Below, piece by piece: positions 16,308 to 25,695 of a stretch of 64,000 nucleotides of DNA. Made by a program: the position numbers and the translations under genes. The stretch is from an uncultured Sphingobacteriales bacterium. GTDB taxonomy: Bacteria > Bacteroidota > Bacteroidia > Chitinophagales > Chitinophagaceae. Location: assembly GCA_937871285.1 (NCBI GenBank), contig CALMQS010000047.1, forward strand, positions 62,001-126,000, given 5' to 3'. How positions within the stretch are numbered: position 1 is the first letter of the stretch; the number at the start of each line of letters is the position of its first letter. The notes beneath the pieces were generated by a model, which searched no databases, was not told the DNA's origin, and saw only the letters and a program-made list of their open reading frames with translations.

Positions 16308-19300
16308 ATGAAAAGAAAAATCCCCGGGAAAATGGTAGTGCTGATTGCTTTACTCGCTATTGGCGCTTTCTTCTTTATCAACACAGGTGCTGTTGACAAA
16401 CCGGCTTCCATAGCTCAGTTCGACAAATCACTGCCTGATCATATTGATTATAACCTGCACGTGAAGCCTATTCTTTCCGATAAATGCTTTTTATGTCATG
16501 GTCCTGATAAGAATGAAGGCCAAAAAGCAGGCTTGAATCTTTCTACAAGGGAAGGCGCTTTGGCGGTATTAACAAGCGGCAAACATGCTATTGTGCCCGG
16601 CAAGTTGGCCAAAAGCGAATTGTATTTCCGGATCACTACCCCCGATGAGGAAATGATGATGCCCAAAAAAGGATCCAACAGGGTGTTAACCGACTATGAA
16701 AAAGCCGTATTGATCAAATGGATTGAGCAGGGAGCGGAATACAAGCCCCACTGGGCTTTTATTGCACCGGTGAAATCCGGTATCCCGGAAGTAAAAAATA
16801 AGCAGTGGGTTAAAAATGAGATAGATGCTTTTGTATTGCAAAAGCTGGAAAGCACCGGACTACAGCCTTCACCGGAGGCTGATAAAGAAACATTGCTGCG
16901 AAGAGTAACATTAGACCTTACTGGCCTGCCACCCACCCTGCAGGAAACGGATGCTTTTATGGCCGATCATTCGGCCGATGCCTATGAAAAAGTGGTGGAG
17001 CGTTTATTGCAATCGCCTCATTACGGGGAAAAAATGGCGGTGGACTGGCTCGATGTTTCACGTTATGCCGATACACACGGCTATACGGTAGACCGCTACC
17101 GGCCGATGTGGCCATGGCGCGACTGGGTGATCAAAGCGTTTAACGAGAATATGCCCTTCGACCGCTTTGTTACCTGGCAACTGGCAGGCGATTTGCTGCC
17201 CAATGCTACCCGCGAACAAAAGATCGCTACTGCATTTAACCGGAACCATGCTCAAAACATGGAAGGAGGTATTGTGGATGAAGAGTTCAGGAGCGAATAT
17301 GTGGTAGACCGTACCAGCACAGTGGGAACGGCTTTGATGGGATTAACCATAAGCTGCGCGCGCTGCCATGATCATAAATTTGATCCCATATCCCAGAAAG
17401 AATTCTTCAGCCTCTACAGCTTCTTTAATAATATAGATGAAGCAGGACAAATATCATGGGACAATGCCATGCCGGTTCCTACCATGTTGTTAACCGATAC
17501 GAAACAGGATTCCATCATCGCCTATCTGACTAAAAAAGAAAACGCTATAGCAGCAGCATTGGATGTCATCACCCAAAATGAAAAAGCGGATTTTGAACAA
17601 TGGAAATCACAGGCGGGAAATGCTATTCCCTTTCATGCAAAGAAAGGATTACAGGCGCACTTTACATTTGACAAACTTACCAACGGCGCTTTTATTAACG
17701 AGGTAAATGCGAAAGATAAAGGCATAACAGCCGAGCCGGTACTTGTTCCCGGCAGGGTTGGCAATGCTTTTAAATCAAATGGTGATGATGTGCTGAAACT
17801 GGGTGAAGTAGGTATTTTTAACCGCTTTCAGCCTTTTTCCATAGGCGTATGGGTGAATATTCCAATGGATTTAAACAGGGGCGTTATTTTTCATAAAGGC
17901 AGCGGCGATATCACCTATAATTTCCGGGGCTATTTTTTAAATATAAAGAATGATAAGGCGGAAATTTTAATGGCGCATACCTGGCCATACAACAATATAC
18001 TGAAGGTAAGTGAAGCGCCTTTGCCAAAAGACAAATGGATACAGCTCACGCTTACCTACGACGGTTCGGGCAAAGCAAAAGGGCTAAAATTATTTATGGA
18101 TGGGAGTGAGGTGGCCATGATAACGGAGAAGGATAACCTGTATAAGGATATTATGTTTACCAATGGAGAACAGCCGGGGTTGCAGGTGGGGGCCGACTGG
18201 CGGGGAACCGGTTTTAAAAACGGGCTGGTAGATGAATTAGTGATTTATGACCGTGTGCTTACCCCCGCTGAAGTAAATATATTGGTTCAACTGCAGGCAG
18301 GCAACCCCGCTCCCCAAACTATTACTGACGATGACCTGTCACAATATTATTTTTCCAATGTTTCTCCCGGATGGCAACGGAAAGCCGCTGAACTGCAGCA
18401 GGCACGGTTAGAAAGAAATGCGGCCATGGAAAACATACCTGAAATAATGGTGATGGAAGAAATGAAGCAAAAAAGAAAAGCGTATATATTAGAAAGAGGG
18501 GTGTATGATAATTATGGGGAAGAAGTACAACCCGATGTGCCCGCGGCCATATTGCCTTTTGGAAAGGATCTTCCAAAGAACAGGCTCGGGCTGGCGAAAT
18601 GGCTTATGGATCCTGGAAATCCTTTAACGGCGAGGGTGGTGGTAAACCGGTACTGGCAAACTTATTTTGGTACGGGACTTCAGAAAAATGCCGACAATTT
18701 CGGTAACCAGGGCGGTATGCCATCCCATCCTGAATTATTAGACTGGCTCGCCATTCGTTTTCGCGAATCGGGCTGGGATGTAAGGGCGATGCAAAAATTA
18801 ATTGTTTTGTCGGCTGCTTACCGGCAATCTTCCTATACTTCGCCTGAATTATTAAAGAAAGACCCGGAAAATATATTATTGGCCCGTGGACCCTCGTTCC
18901 GGTTAACAGCAGAGATGGTGCGTGATGCGGCTTTAACAACAAGCGGCTTACTTTCTCCTGCTATTGGCGGCGCCAGTGTAAAGCCCTACCAGCCAGAGGG
19001 TGTATGGGCGGTAAACAGTGAAGTATATCACCAGGATACGGGATCCGCATTGTACAGGAGAAGTTTGTATACTTTTTGGCGGCGTACCAATCCTCCTCCG
19101 TCTATGAGCACTTTTGATGCGCCAATGCGGAGCAGTTGTACCGTGCAAAGACAGAAAACCAGCACCCCGCTGCAGGCATTGGTATTACTGAACGATCCGC
19201 AGTTTGTTGAAGCGGCGAAAGTATTGGCCGAAAAGGCGCTGGCAAATGGTAACGCTGCTACAGACAGGATACTGTACTGTTACCGTGCCTTAACTGCGCG

Positions 19301-19508
19301 AATGCCTTCGGCAAAAGAAAAGGATATTCTGGAAAACTTATATGCCGTACAATATGAAAAATTTAAAAAGCAGCCTGCTAAAATGAGCGGGTGGCTAACG
19401 GCGGGCGACTATACAATTAAGCAGGGAAAAGACCTGCAGGCACTGGCTGCCACAACGGTAGTAGCCAGTACCATTATGAACTCCGACGCGTTCATAACCA
19501 AAAGATAA
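16308..19508 (+). CDS. Cytochrome c-DUF1549-LamG-DUF1553 protein (planctomycete type)
   Basis: A 1066-residue exported protein starting at the ATG at 16308, with a hydrophobic leader (residues 9-24) that may be a signal or an anchor. Domain order: PSCyt1-like cytochrome c with CFLCH (Cys60, Cys63, His64), DUF1549 (about 165-380) including a second CxxCH, CARCH, in SCARCHDHKFDP, a LamG/concanavalin-like insert (about 447-665) containing AHFTFDK and QPFSIGVWVNIP, and DUF1553 (about 745-1000) with LTARVVVNRYWQ and STFDAPMRSSC. This is the planctomycete cytochrome architecture, usually encoded next to a DUF1501 protein, as here 24 bases downstream. The family function is not settled; carbohydrate or sulfated-glycan binding with redox activity is the usual idea. 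Confidence 0.9.
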   Translation: MKRKIPGKMVVLIALLAIGAFFFINTGAVDKPASIAQFDKSLPDHIDYNLHVKPILSDKCFLCHGPDKNEGQKAGLNLSTREGALAVLTSGKHAIVPGKLAKSELYFRITTPDEEMMMPKKGSNRVLTDYEKAVLIKWIEQGAEYKPHWAFIAPVKSGIPEVKNKQWVKNEIDAFVLQKLESTGLQPSPEADKETLLRRVTLDLTGLPPTLQETDAFMADHSADAYEKVVERLLQSPHYGEKMAVDWLDVSRYADTHGYTVDRYRPMWPWRDWVIKAFNENMPFDRFVTWQLAGDLLPNATREQKIATAFNRNHAQNMEGGIVDEEFRSEYVVDRTSTVGTALMGLTISCARCHDHKFDPISQKEFFSLYSFFNNIDEAGQISWDNAMPVPTMLLTDTKQDSIIAYLTKKENAIAAALDVITQNEKADFEQWKSQAGNAIPFHAKKGLQAHFTFDKLTNGAFINEVNAKDKGITAEPVLVPGRVGNAFKSNGDDVLKLGEVGIFNRFQPFSIGVWVNIPMDLNRGVIFHKGSGDITYNFRGYFLNIKNDKAEILMAHTWPYNNILKVSEAPLPKDKWIQLTLTYDGSGKAKGLKLFMDGSEVAMITEKDNLYKDIMFTNGEQPGLQVGADWRGTGFKNGLVDELVIYDRVLTPAEVNILVQLQAGNPAPQTITDDDLSQYYFSNVSPGWQRKAAELQQARLERNAAMENIPEIMVMEEMKQKRKAYILERGVYDNYGEEVQPDVPAAILPFGKDLPKNRLGLAKWLMDPGNPLTARVVVNRYWQTYFGTGLQKNADNFGNQGGMPSHPELLDWLAIRFRESGWDVRAMQKLIVLSAAYRQSSYTSPELLKKDPENILLARGPSFRLTAEMVRDAALTTSGLLSPAIGGASVKPYQPEGVWAVNSEVYHQDTGSALYRRSLYTFWRRTNPPPSMSTFDAPMRSSCTVQRQKTSTPLQALVLLNDPQFVEAAKVLAEKALANGNAATDRILYCYRALTARMPSAKEKDILENLYAVQYEKFKKQPAKMSGWLTAGDYTIKQGKDLQALAATTVVASTIMNSDAFITKR

Positions 19509-19532
19509 CGGTTTGCAGTAAACGAAAATATA

Positions 19533-20999
19533 ATGAACAGGGAAATAGAACAACTTATTGCCAGCAATCTTAACAGGAGGTCATTTCTGTTAAAGGCTTC
19601 CCTTGGACTGGGATCGGTGGCGCTGGGTTCGCTTTTAGCGGGGCAGGACGTTTTATCGCATAAAACGAATACCATTGCCGGGCCTCACGGTATAACCGGC
19701 ATGCCCGATATACCGGCAAGAACCAAAAGAGTGGTATATCTCTTTCAGAGCGGTGGCCCCTCGCAATTTGAGACCTTCGATTATAAGCCCCTGCTTGAGA
19801 AAATGCATGGACAGGATCTGCCTGATTCCGTGAGGAAAGGACAACGGCTTACGGGTATGAGCGCGCAGCAGTCTGCCCTGCCCTTAGTGGGTTCTTCTTT
19901 TCAGTTCGCGCAACGCGGGCAAAGCGGCGCGTGGGTAAGCGAACTGATGCCTTTTACAGGAGCCGTAGCAGATGACCTGTGCTTTATTAAATCCATGTAT
20001 ACGGAGCAGATCAATCACGACCCGGCTTTAACCTTTATGCAAACCGGCAACCAGTTGGCGGGCCGCCCCAGTATGGGATCATGGGTGCATTATGGCCTGG
20101 GATCGGATAATGATAACCTTCCGGCCTTTATCGTGCTCGTGTCAAACAACGCGCCTAAGGATCAGCCTTTGTATGCCCGGCTTTGGGGCAATGGTTTTCT
20201 TCCTTCCAAGTACCAGGGCGTGCAGTTCCGTTCCGGGGCAGATCCTGTATTATATCTCAACAACCCCAAAGGATATGAGGCGGCAGACCGCCGTGAAATG
20301 CTGGATGCGCTGAACGCTTTAAATCAATCGCAGCTGGAAAGCTTTGGTGATCCCGGTATAGGCAACCGGGTAGCCCAGTATGAAATGGCTTTCCGTATGC
20401 AGGCTTCCATACCCGAAATAACCGATATGCGTGATGAGCCCGATTGGGTGTTTGACCTGTACGGTTCCGATGCGCGTATTCCGGGCACCTACGCTGCCAA
20501 TTGTTTACTGGCAAGAAGATTATTAGAAAAGAATGTAAAATTTGTTCAGCTCTATCACCAGGGCTGGGATAACCACGGCAACCTCCCTTCTGCGCTTACC
20601 CAGCAGTGTAAGGCTACCGACCAGGCATCGGCAGCGTTGGTAAAAGATCTGAAGCAAAGGGGTTTGCTGGATGATACCTTAGTGGTATGGGGCGGCGAAT
20701 TTGGACGAACGAATTACTCGCAGGGAAAGCTTACCAAAGATGATTACGGGCGTGATCATCACCCGCGCTGCTTTACCATGTGGATGGCAGGCGGTGGCGT
20801 GCAGCCGGGCTTAACCTATGGCGAAACAGACGACTTCGGGTATAACATTGTAAAGAACCCGGTGCATGTGCACGATTTTCAGGCTACCTTGCTGTATTTA
20901 ATGGGGGTAGACCATGAAAAGCTTACCTACGAAGCGGAAGGGAGAAGATACAGGCTTACGGATGTGGAAGGCAGAATCGTAAAAGGAATTATTGCATAA
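19533..20999 (+). CDS. Tat-exported DUF1501 family protein
   Basis: A 488-residue DUF1501 protein with twin-arginine leader NRRSFLLKA (Arg15-Arg16). DUF1501 belongs to the alkaline phosphatase/sulfatase superfamily fold. Visible marks are LFQSGGPSQFETFDYKP, SMYTEQINHDPALTFMQTG, LYHQGWDNHG and VWGGEFGRTNYSQG, and DHHPRCFTMWMAGGGV, which supply the Asp and His residues expected for a metal site. It follows the DUF1549/DUF1553 gene by 24 bases, the standard partnership seen in planctomycetes, so the two products probably form a complex. The reaction is unknown; the fold suggests a metallo-hydrolase. Confidence 0.92.
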   Translation: MNREIEQLIASNLNRRSFLLKASLGLGSVALGSLLAGQDVLSHKTNTIAGPHGITGMPDIPARTKRVVYLFQSGGPSQFETFDYKPLLEKMHGQDLPDSVRKGQRLTGMSAQQSALPLVGSSFQFAQRGQSGAWVSELMPFTGAVADDLCFIKSMYTEQINHDPALTFMQTGNQLAGRPSMGSWVHYGLGSDNDNLPAFIVLVSNNAPKDQPLYARLWGNGFLPSKYQGVQFRSGADPVLYLNNPKGYEAADRREMLDALNALNQSQLESFGDPGIGNRVAQYEMAFRMQASIPEITDMRDEPDWVFDLYGSDARIPGTYAANCLLARRLLEKNVKFVQLYHQGWDNHGNLPSALTQQCKATDQASAALVKDLKQRGLLDDTLVVWGGEFGRTNYSQGKLTKDDYGRDHHPRCFTMWMAGGGVQPGLTYGETDDFGYNIVKNPVHVHDFQATLLYLMGVDHEKLTYEAEGRRYRLTDVEGRIVKGIIA

Positions 21000-21082
21000 G
21001 CCTGTTAGTATGAGCTGTATTTATTTGTTTCTTTTTTGCTCATAAGATATTTTCACAACTTAAACCACTAATTCTATCAAAT

Positions 21083-22195
21083 ATGACAGCGCGTAACGAC
21101 TATCCCCGGAGACAATTTATTAAAAAAGCTGCGCTTGTTGGCGGGGGCGCTATTGCCGGGTTTAGTATTACAGGCAAAGCCAGCCCTGCAAATGATGGTA
21201 TTATCGGTCACGGAAATTTCAGGTACCGTGTAAATAAAACCTGGGGTAACCTTGATCCTGCAAAAACACCGGTGCTGGATTGCCACGAAATGGTAAATGA
21301 TTCCAAAGGGCGCCTGGTGATGATCACTGATGAGGTAAAGAACAATATTATCATTTACGACCGATCGGGCAAGCTGCTTGATACCTGGGGAACGCGCTAT
21401 CCCGGAGGGCATGGGCTTACTTTATCTGCCGAAGGAGAGGAAGACTTTCTTTTTATTACCGATTGCGGGTATTTTTTGGGAAAGGATAATAAATGGCAGT
21501 CGCAGTCGGGCAGCGTATTTAAAACCACCATAGATGGCAAATTGCTGTTTGCATTAGGGCACCCCTCTACCATTGGCGTATATAAACAGGATGAACCATT
21601 TAAACCCACGGAAGTGGCGGTTGCACCCAACGGCGATTTTTATGTAGCAGATGGATACGGATCGGATTATATTATCCAGTATGATCACAGCGGAAGGTAT
21701 ATCCGCCATTTCGGGGGGCATCATAACAGCAGTGCAGAACATAACCTGAACAACGCCCATGGCGTGGCGGTTGATTTACGCAATCCGGCATCACCAAAAC
21801 TGATCTGTACTTCGCGTAACGACAATGCTTTTAAGTTTTTTACGCTGGATGGCCGCTATCTTGAAACGGTTAAATTGCCCGGCGCCTATGTATGCCGCCC
21901 GGTGTTAGATGGCGAAAATATTTATGCCGGTGTATGCTGGTCTAATTTCAGGGATACCGGCAAAATGGACGGCGGCAGATCGGGCTTTGTTACCATATTA
22001 GATAAAAACAACAAAGTAGTTTCCAATCCCGGCGGAACACCGCCCGAATATAAGAACGGTGTGTTACAACCCCTGTTTGCAGACGGCAATATTTTTTATC
22101 ACGGACATGATGTTTGCGTGGATGCAGATAAGAATATATATATCTGCCAGTGGAATGCAGAAAAAACATATCCTGTTAAATTAGAGCGGGTATAG
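21083..22195 (+). CDS. Tat-exported NHL/six-bladed beta-propeller protein
   Basis: A 370-residue protein with Tat leader PRRQFIKKA (Arg9-Arg10). The rest is a beta-propeller of repeated blades such as NNIIIYDRSGKLLDTWG, GDFYVADGYGSDYIIQYD and NAFKFFTLDGRYLETVKLPG. The pattern resembles the NHL-repeat family annotated as peptidylglycine monooxygenase-like, although copper ligands of that enzyme are not evident. Conserved His in LDCHEMV, GGHGLT and YHGHDV could bind a metal. It sits between the DUF1501 gene and the DUF2231/cytochrome gene and is probably co-transcribed; a scaffold or substrate-binding role is my inference. Confidence 0.82.
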   Translation: MTARNDYPRRQFIKKAALVGGGAIAGFSITGKASPANDGIIGHGNFRYRVNKTWGNLDPAKTPVLDCHEMVNDSKGRLVMITDEVKNNIIIYDRSGKLLDTWGTRYPGGHGLTLSAEGEEDFLFITDCGYFLGKDNKWQSQSGSVFKTTIDGKLLFALGHPSTIGVYKQDEPFKPTEVAVAPNGDFYVADGYGSDYIIQYDHSGRYIRHFGGHHNSSAEHNLNNAHGVAVDLRNPASPKLICTSRNDNAFKFFTLDGRYLETVKLPGAYVCRPVLDGENIYAGVCWSNFRDTGKMDGGRSGFVTILDKNNKVVSNPGGTPPEYKNGVLQPLFADGNIFYHGHDVCVDADKNIYICQWNAEKTYPVKLERV

Positions 22196-22212
22196 TAAAT
22201 ATTATTTGAGAG

Positions 22213-23595
22213 ATGCATACAGACTGGTCATTGTTTTTTGGAAGCTTCCATCCCCTGATCGTTCATATTCCTATTGGTATTCTGTTATTTGCTGCGCTGC
22301 TGAGTGGCATTGCCCTGTATAAAAAAAGCAAAACGCTGCAATCTGCCATCAGCATAGCGCTTTTGACCGGGTCGCTGGGCGCCGCGCTGGCGGCGGTATC
22401 CGGTTATTTTCTTTCTGCCGGCGGTGGTTATAACGCCAATACCTTATTCTGGCATAAATGGACAGGCATTGCCACTGCAGTCATTGGCTTTTGTGCATGG
22501 TGGATCAGGAGAAATAAAAAAGCGGACATTCTTTTTTTGAAAGCCAGGCTTAGCGCATGGCTGCTGTGTTTGTGTGTATTATTGATCATGGTGGGTGGGC
22601 ATTTTGGCGGAACCATGACGCATGGTGAAGGGTACCTGACAGCGCATATGCCTGCTTTTCTCCGGTCTGTTTTTCCCGGAACACCCCGTGCGCAACCGCA
22701 GCAGCTTCCCGCTCAGTTAGACTCCGTAAAGGTTTTTGCCCATATCATTCAGCCCATCCTTAGCGCTAAATGTGTGAGTTGTCATAACCCCGGAAAACAG
22801 CAGGGCGACCTGGTGCTTAATTCGCCGGAAGCAATAATGAAAGGAGGCAAAAGCGGCAATACGCTTGTTCCGGGCGATATTGACAAAAGTGAGCTGGTAT
22901 ACAGGGTTAGCTTAGATCCGGGTAACACTAAATTTATGCCTGCCGGTAACCAGCCGCCGCTTACTACTGTGGAAGCAGGATTGTTGAAATGGTGGGTAGC
23001 GTCCGGGGCGGATTTTACGAACAACATTGCCGAAAGCAAATTAGACGAAAAGACAAAATATTTGTTGGCCTTTTATCTTGGCTTTGATGAAGAAAATGAT
23101 AAGGAAATTGTTTTACCCGAAGTTGCTCCCGCCGATCCCAATGTGGTGAAGCATCTAAAAGAAATGAAATTAGTCGTTCGCACGTTAACAGCACAAAGCA
23201 ACCTGCTCGACATTTCTTTTGTAATGATGCGGCAAAGCAGCCCGGAGCAGAAAAAAGCGGCGTTACAGTTGCTCTTATCCGTAAAAGAACAGGTCTATCT
23301 TCTTGATGTAAGCAATTGTGCGCTTACCGGTGAGGAAATAAAAATGATAGCCGCTCTTCCCAATCTCAATAAATTGGAATTACAAAAAAATACGCTAACG
23401 GATGAGGCTGTGGAGCCACTGAAAGCATTGCAGCAACTGGTTTCATTAAATTTAGGGCAAAACGATATTACCAATAGAAGTGTAGCCGTGTTCCAGCAAA
23501 TGGCGGCTTTGCAAAAGATCAACCTCTGGCAAACGCAGTTTGGAGAGGAGAGTGTAAAAAAGCTGCAGGACAATGGGGTGGTAGTAGAGTGGTAA
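22213..23595 (+). CDS. DUF2231 membrane-cytochrome c-LRR protein
   Basis: A 460-residue membrane protein. Residues 1-140 carry four hydrophobic segments with HPLIVHIPIG at the start, the hallmark of DUF2231, and a GGHFGGTMTHGEGYL loop. Next is a PSCyt1-like cytochrome c with CVSCH (Cys187, Cys190, His191) and FMPAGNQPPLT. The C-terminal 130 residues are leucine-rich repeats (LNKLELQKNTLTDEAVEPL and similar). It follows the propeller gene by 17 bases and ends the module, and may connect its haems to the inner membrane. The TAA stop lies in a GTGGTAAGTG word repeat. Confidence 0.88.
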   Translation: MHTDWSLFFGSFHPLIVHIPIGILLFAALLSGIALYKKSKTLQSAISIALLTGSLGAALAAVSGYFLSAGGGYNANTLFWHKWTGIATAVIGFCAWWIRRNKKADILFLKARLSAWLLCLCVLLIMVGGHFGGTMTHGEGYLTAHMPAFLRSVFPGTPRAQPQQLPAQLDSVKVFAHIIQPILSAKCVSCHNPGKQQGDLVLNSPEAIMKGGKSGNTLVPGDIDKSELVYRVSLDPGNTKFMPAGNQPPLTTVEAGLLKWWVASGADFTNNIAESKLDEKTKYLLAFYLGFDEENDKEIVLPEVAPADPNVVKHLKEMKLVVRTLTAQSNLLDISFVMMRQSSPEQKKAALQLLLSVKEQVYLLDVSNCALTGEEIKMIAALPNLNKLELQKNTLTDEAVEPLKALQQLVSLNLGQNDITNRSVAVFQQMAALQKINLWQTQFGEESVKKLQDNGVVVEW

Positions 23596-23725
23596 GTGGT
23601 AAAGAACCAAATCACAAAAGACAAGAACCAAAAAAAAAATCAAAAATAAAATTTCAAATCGAGTACTCTGCCTGTCGTTATAGTAATCACCTCATAGCTG
23701 ACGGCTGAAAGCTGACTGCACATGT
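23590..23725. repeat. Mixed word-like intergenic repeats
   Basis: Downstream of the DUF2231 gene a row of simple words occurs: GTGGTAAGTGGTAAAG, two copies of AAGAACCAAA, AAAATTTCAAAT and, at 23693-23716, AGCTGACGGCTGAAAGCTGAC. The AAGAACCAAA and AAATTTCAAA words occur in the same relative order at 975-1015, inverted. No gene or clear terminator is present. Confidence 0.6.
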
Positions 23726-23747
23726 GAGAGGTAAGAAGTAAAGGAAA

Positions 23748-24131
23748 TTACAGCACCAATTGCTTAAATAGTTTTTCCAGCGTTTCTTTGGGATCTGTGC
23801 AAAAGCCCGGGTGCACTTTAGAAGTTTGCACAATCGTGCTCCTGGTTGCCGTAAGCCAGCGAAAGCGGGAAGCCATGTCTAACCGGGCAATAGGGCCGCC
23901 GTCGGGTGCGCCTATACAAATTCTTTCAAAAGAATGAAGATGCGCCCTTATATCGTTTATATCAGGCATGTCAGCAAATGTACGCAGCCGCTCCTCGTTC
24001 AATTCAAACATAACCTGTAAGAACTTTGGTTTGGAAGCATACATAATAACCCCAACATTCAGGAATTCTTCACGTTCCACCCTGGGCACAATGCGAATAA
24101 CGGCGTATTCAAATAAATGCTTCTCTTGCAT
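23748..24131 (-). CDS. DUF3037 family protein
   Basis: A 127-residue protein matching DUF3037: it begins FEYAVIRIVPRVEREEFLNVGVIMY and includes a SRFRWLTATRSTIVQTSKVHPGFC-like segment split here by the family pattern. The function is unknown. The gene overlaps the end of the HipA-like kinase gene by 23 bases on the same strand, so the two are translationally coupled. This pairing is frequent in bacteria, from which I infer a functional link such as substrate or regulator of the kinase. Confidence 0.88.
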   Translation of the reverse strand: MQEKHLFEYAVIRIVPRVEREEFLNVGVIMYASKPKFLQVMFELNEERLRTFADMPDINDIRAHLHSFERICIGAPDGGPIARLDMASRFRWLTATRSTIVQTSKVHPGFCTDPKETLEKLFKQLVL

Positions 24132-24906
24132 GCTGCGCTTCTTTTACAAAAATTGCTGAATGGGCAATACGTGTTGTTAAAAATTGAATGTATACTTTTC
24201 TTTTTTCATCAGCGGTTCCGGGTGGAGCTGCTGCTGTCAGCCAGTTATCCGGTATCATAGAAACGATATAGCGGATACGCTCAGGAGTTAGCAGAGAGCG
24301 GAAAGCTTCATTTACGGATTCCAGCTCGCCTGCCCAAGGCAGCAATACATGATCTTTAACCTGTGTAAACGGCCGGGTTGCGTGTTCTTCCCAATTATCC
24401 CATGAGTGATGGAAGTAAAATGAAGCGCCGTGGTCAATAAGCCATAATGTTTTATTCCACATCAGCATATTGGTATTGCGGGAAGTGCGGTCTACATTCG
24501 TGATCAGGCTGTCTAACCAAACAATTTGCGAAGCCAGCTTTGCGTCAATTATGGTAACGGCCGGATCAAAAGCAATCGCTCCCGAAAGGTAATGAAGCCC
24601 AAGGTTAAGCCCTTCGCTGAATTTCAGCAGATCCTGGATCTCTTCATCGGGCTCTGTGCGGCCAAAAGCTTCATCCACATATGCAAAAACAATTTCGGGT
24701 ACTTTTAATCCCAGCGCGCGGGCAATTTCACCGCCCAGCAGTTCTGCTATAAGCGCTTTAATGCCTTGTCCTGCCCCGCGAAACTTCAATACATATAAAA
24801 AACCGTCATCCGCTTCGGCAATAGCAGGTAACGACCCGCCTTCCCTTAGGGGGGTAACATAACGGGTAACGTTAACCGTTCTTAATGGTGGTATGGTATG
24901 GCTCAT
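24109..24906 (-). CDS. HipA-like kinase family protein
   Basis: A 265-residue protein from the Met at 24906; an in-frame Met 27 codons upstream (24987) is possible, but family members begin near the RTVNVTRYVTPL segment. It is a short HipA-type Ser/Thr kinase lacking the N-terminal HipA domain. Kinase marks are YVLKF (ATP-binding Lys), the catalytic loop NVDRTSRNTNML with Asp and Asn, and LIDHGAS in place of the DFG motif. No HipB-like DNA-binding antitoxin is adjacent; the only partner is the overlapping DUF3037 gene. Its target is unknown, and a toxin role should not be assumed. Confidence 0.82.
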   Translation of the reverse strand: MSHTIPPLRTVNVTRYVTPLREGGSLPAIAEADDGFLYVLKFRGAGQGIKALIAELLGGEIARALGLKVPEIVFAYVDEAFGRTEPDEEIQDLLKFSEGLNLGLHYLSGAIAFDPAVTIIDAKLASQIVWLDSLITNVDRTSRNTNMLMWNKTLWLIDHGASFYFHHSWDNWEEHATRPFTQVKDHVLLPWAGELESVNEAFRSLLTPERIRYIVSMIPDNWLTAAAPPGTADEKRKVYIQFLTTRIAHSAIFVKEAQHAREAFI

Positions 24907-25065
24907 GTGCAATTCCGCATTTATGCCTTTTTTCTCATCAGTATCATTTTCACCTGTAAAAAGAGGATCGGCCTGAAAATTAGCCATTTTTTATCTTACC
25001 CGAGGTAAATATGCCCCTGCTGTAAACAATTTTTAATGTTTTGTGAATACCGTTACATTTGAAAA

Positions 25066-25695
25066 ATGATGTTGCCTGCACATTTTAAAGATATTTTTGA
25101 ACCTGCTTTGCTTAAAGAAATGGAAAGCAAAACGGAAATGAAAACCATTCAAGCCGGGGAGGCTATTTTAGATGTTGGCCAGATCGTAAGAGTAATGCCA
25201 ATCATCTTATCGGGCTCCTTACGGATTTCGCGTACGGATAATGAAGGCAGGGAAATTTTGCTGTATTATATAAATCCCGGTGAAAGTTGTGCCATGACCT
25301 TTACCTGCTGCATGGAGCATTTCCCCAGCGAAATAAAAGCAGTGGCAGAAGATGATACGGACATGCTGGTGGTACCTGTACAAATAATGGATGAATGGCT
25401 GACAAAGTACCCCACCTGGAAAAGCTTTGTAATGAAAACCATTCGCAGCCGTTTTAATGATATGCTCAAAACTATTGACCAGATTGCTTTCCAGAAATTA
25501 GATGAACGCCTTGTGAACTATCTCAAAGAAAAATCAGGCGCCACGGGCTCCACGCTTATTAAGCTTTCGCACGAGCAGATAGCCACCGAGCTGGCCACTT
25601 CCCGCGTAGTGATCTCCCGGCTGCTTAAAAAATTAGAGAATGATAAAAAGGTGCTGCTTTACCGTAACCAGGTAAAGCTGCTCAACGCATTGTAA
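25066..25695 (+). CDS. Crp/Fnr family transcriptional regulator
   Basis: A 209-residue regulator. The N-terminal beta-roll (about residues 20-125) has the cyclic-nucleotide-binding fold with RISRTDNEGREILLYYINPG. The C-terminal winged helix includes LSHEQIATELATSRVVISRLLKKLEN, where the recognition helix is SRVVISRLLK. Cys residues at CAMTFTCCMEH could sense redox or nitric oxide, but no [4Fe-4S] N-terminal Cys cluster is present. It lies directly upstream of an OsmC-rhodanese operon, suggesting control of sulfur or oxidative stress genes. A GTTACATTT motif (25052-25060) just before its start is the reverse complement of AAATGTAAC at 25697, consistent with autoregulation. Confidence 0.9.
   Translation: MMLPAHFKDIFEPALLKEMESKTEMKTIQAGEAILDVGQIVRVMPIILSGSLRISRTDNEGREILLYYINPGESCAMTFTCCMEHFPSEIKAVAEDDTDMLVVPVQIMDEWLTKYPTWKSFVMKTIRSRFNDMLKTIDQIAFQKLDERLVNYLKEKSGATGSTLIKLSHEQIATELATSRVVISRLLKKLENDKKVLLYRNQVKLLNAL

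Noticed and set aside
23748..24906. Classic HipBA toxin-antitoxin pair
   Set aside because: The kinase is short and the neighbour is DUF3037, not a helix-turn-helix HipB protein.
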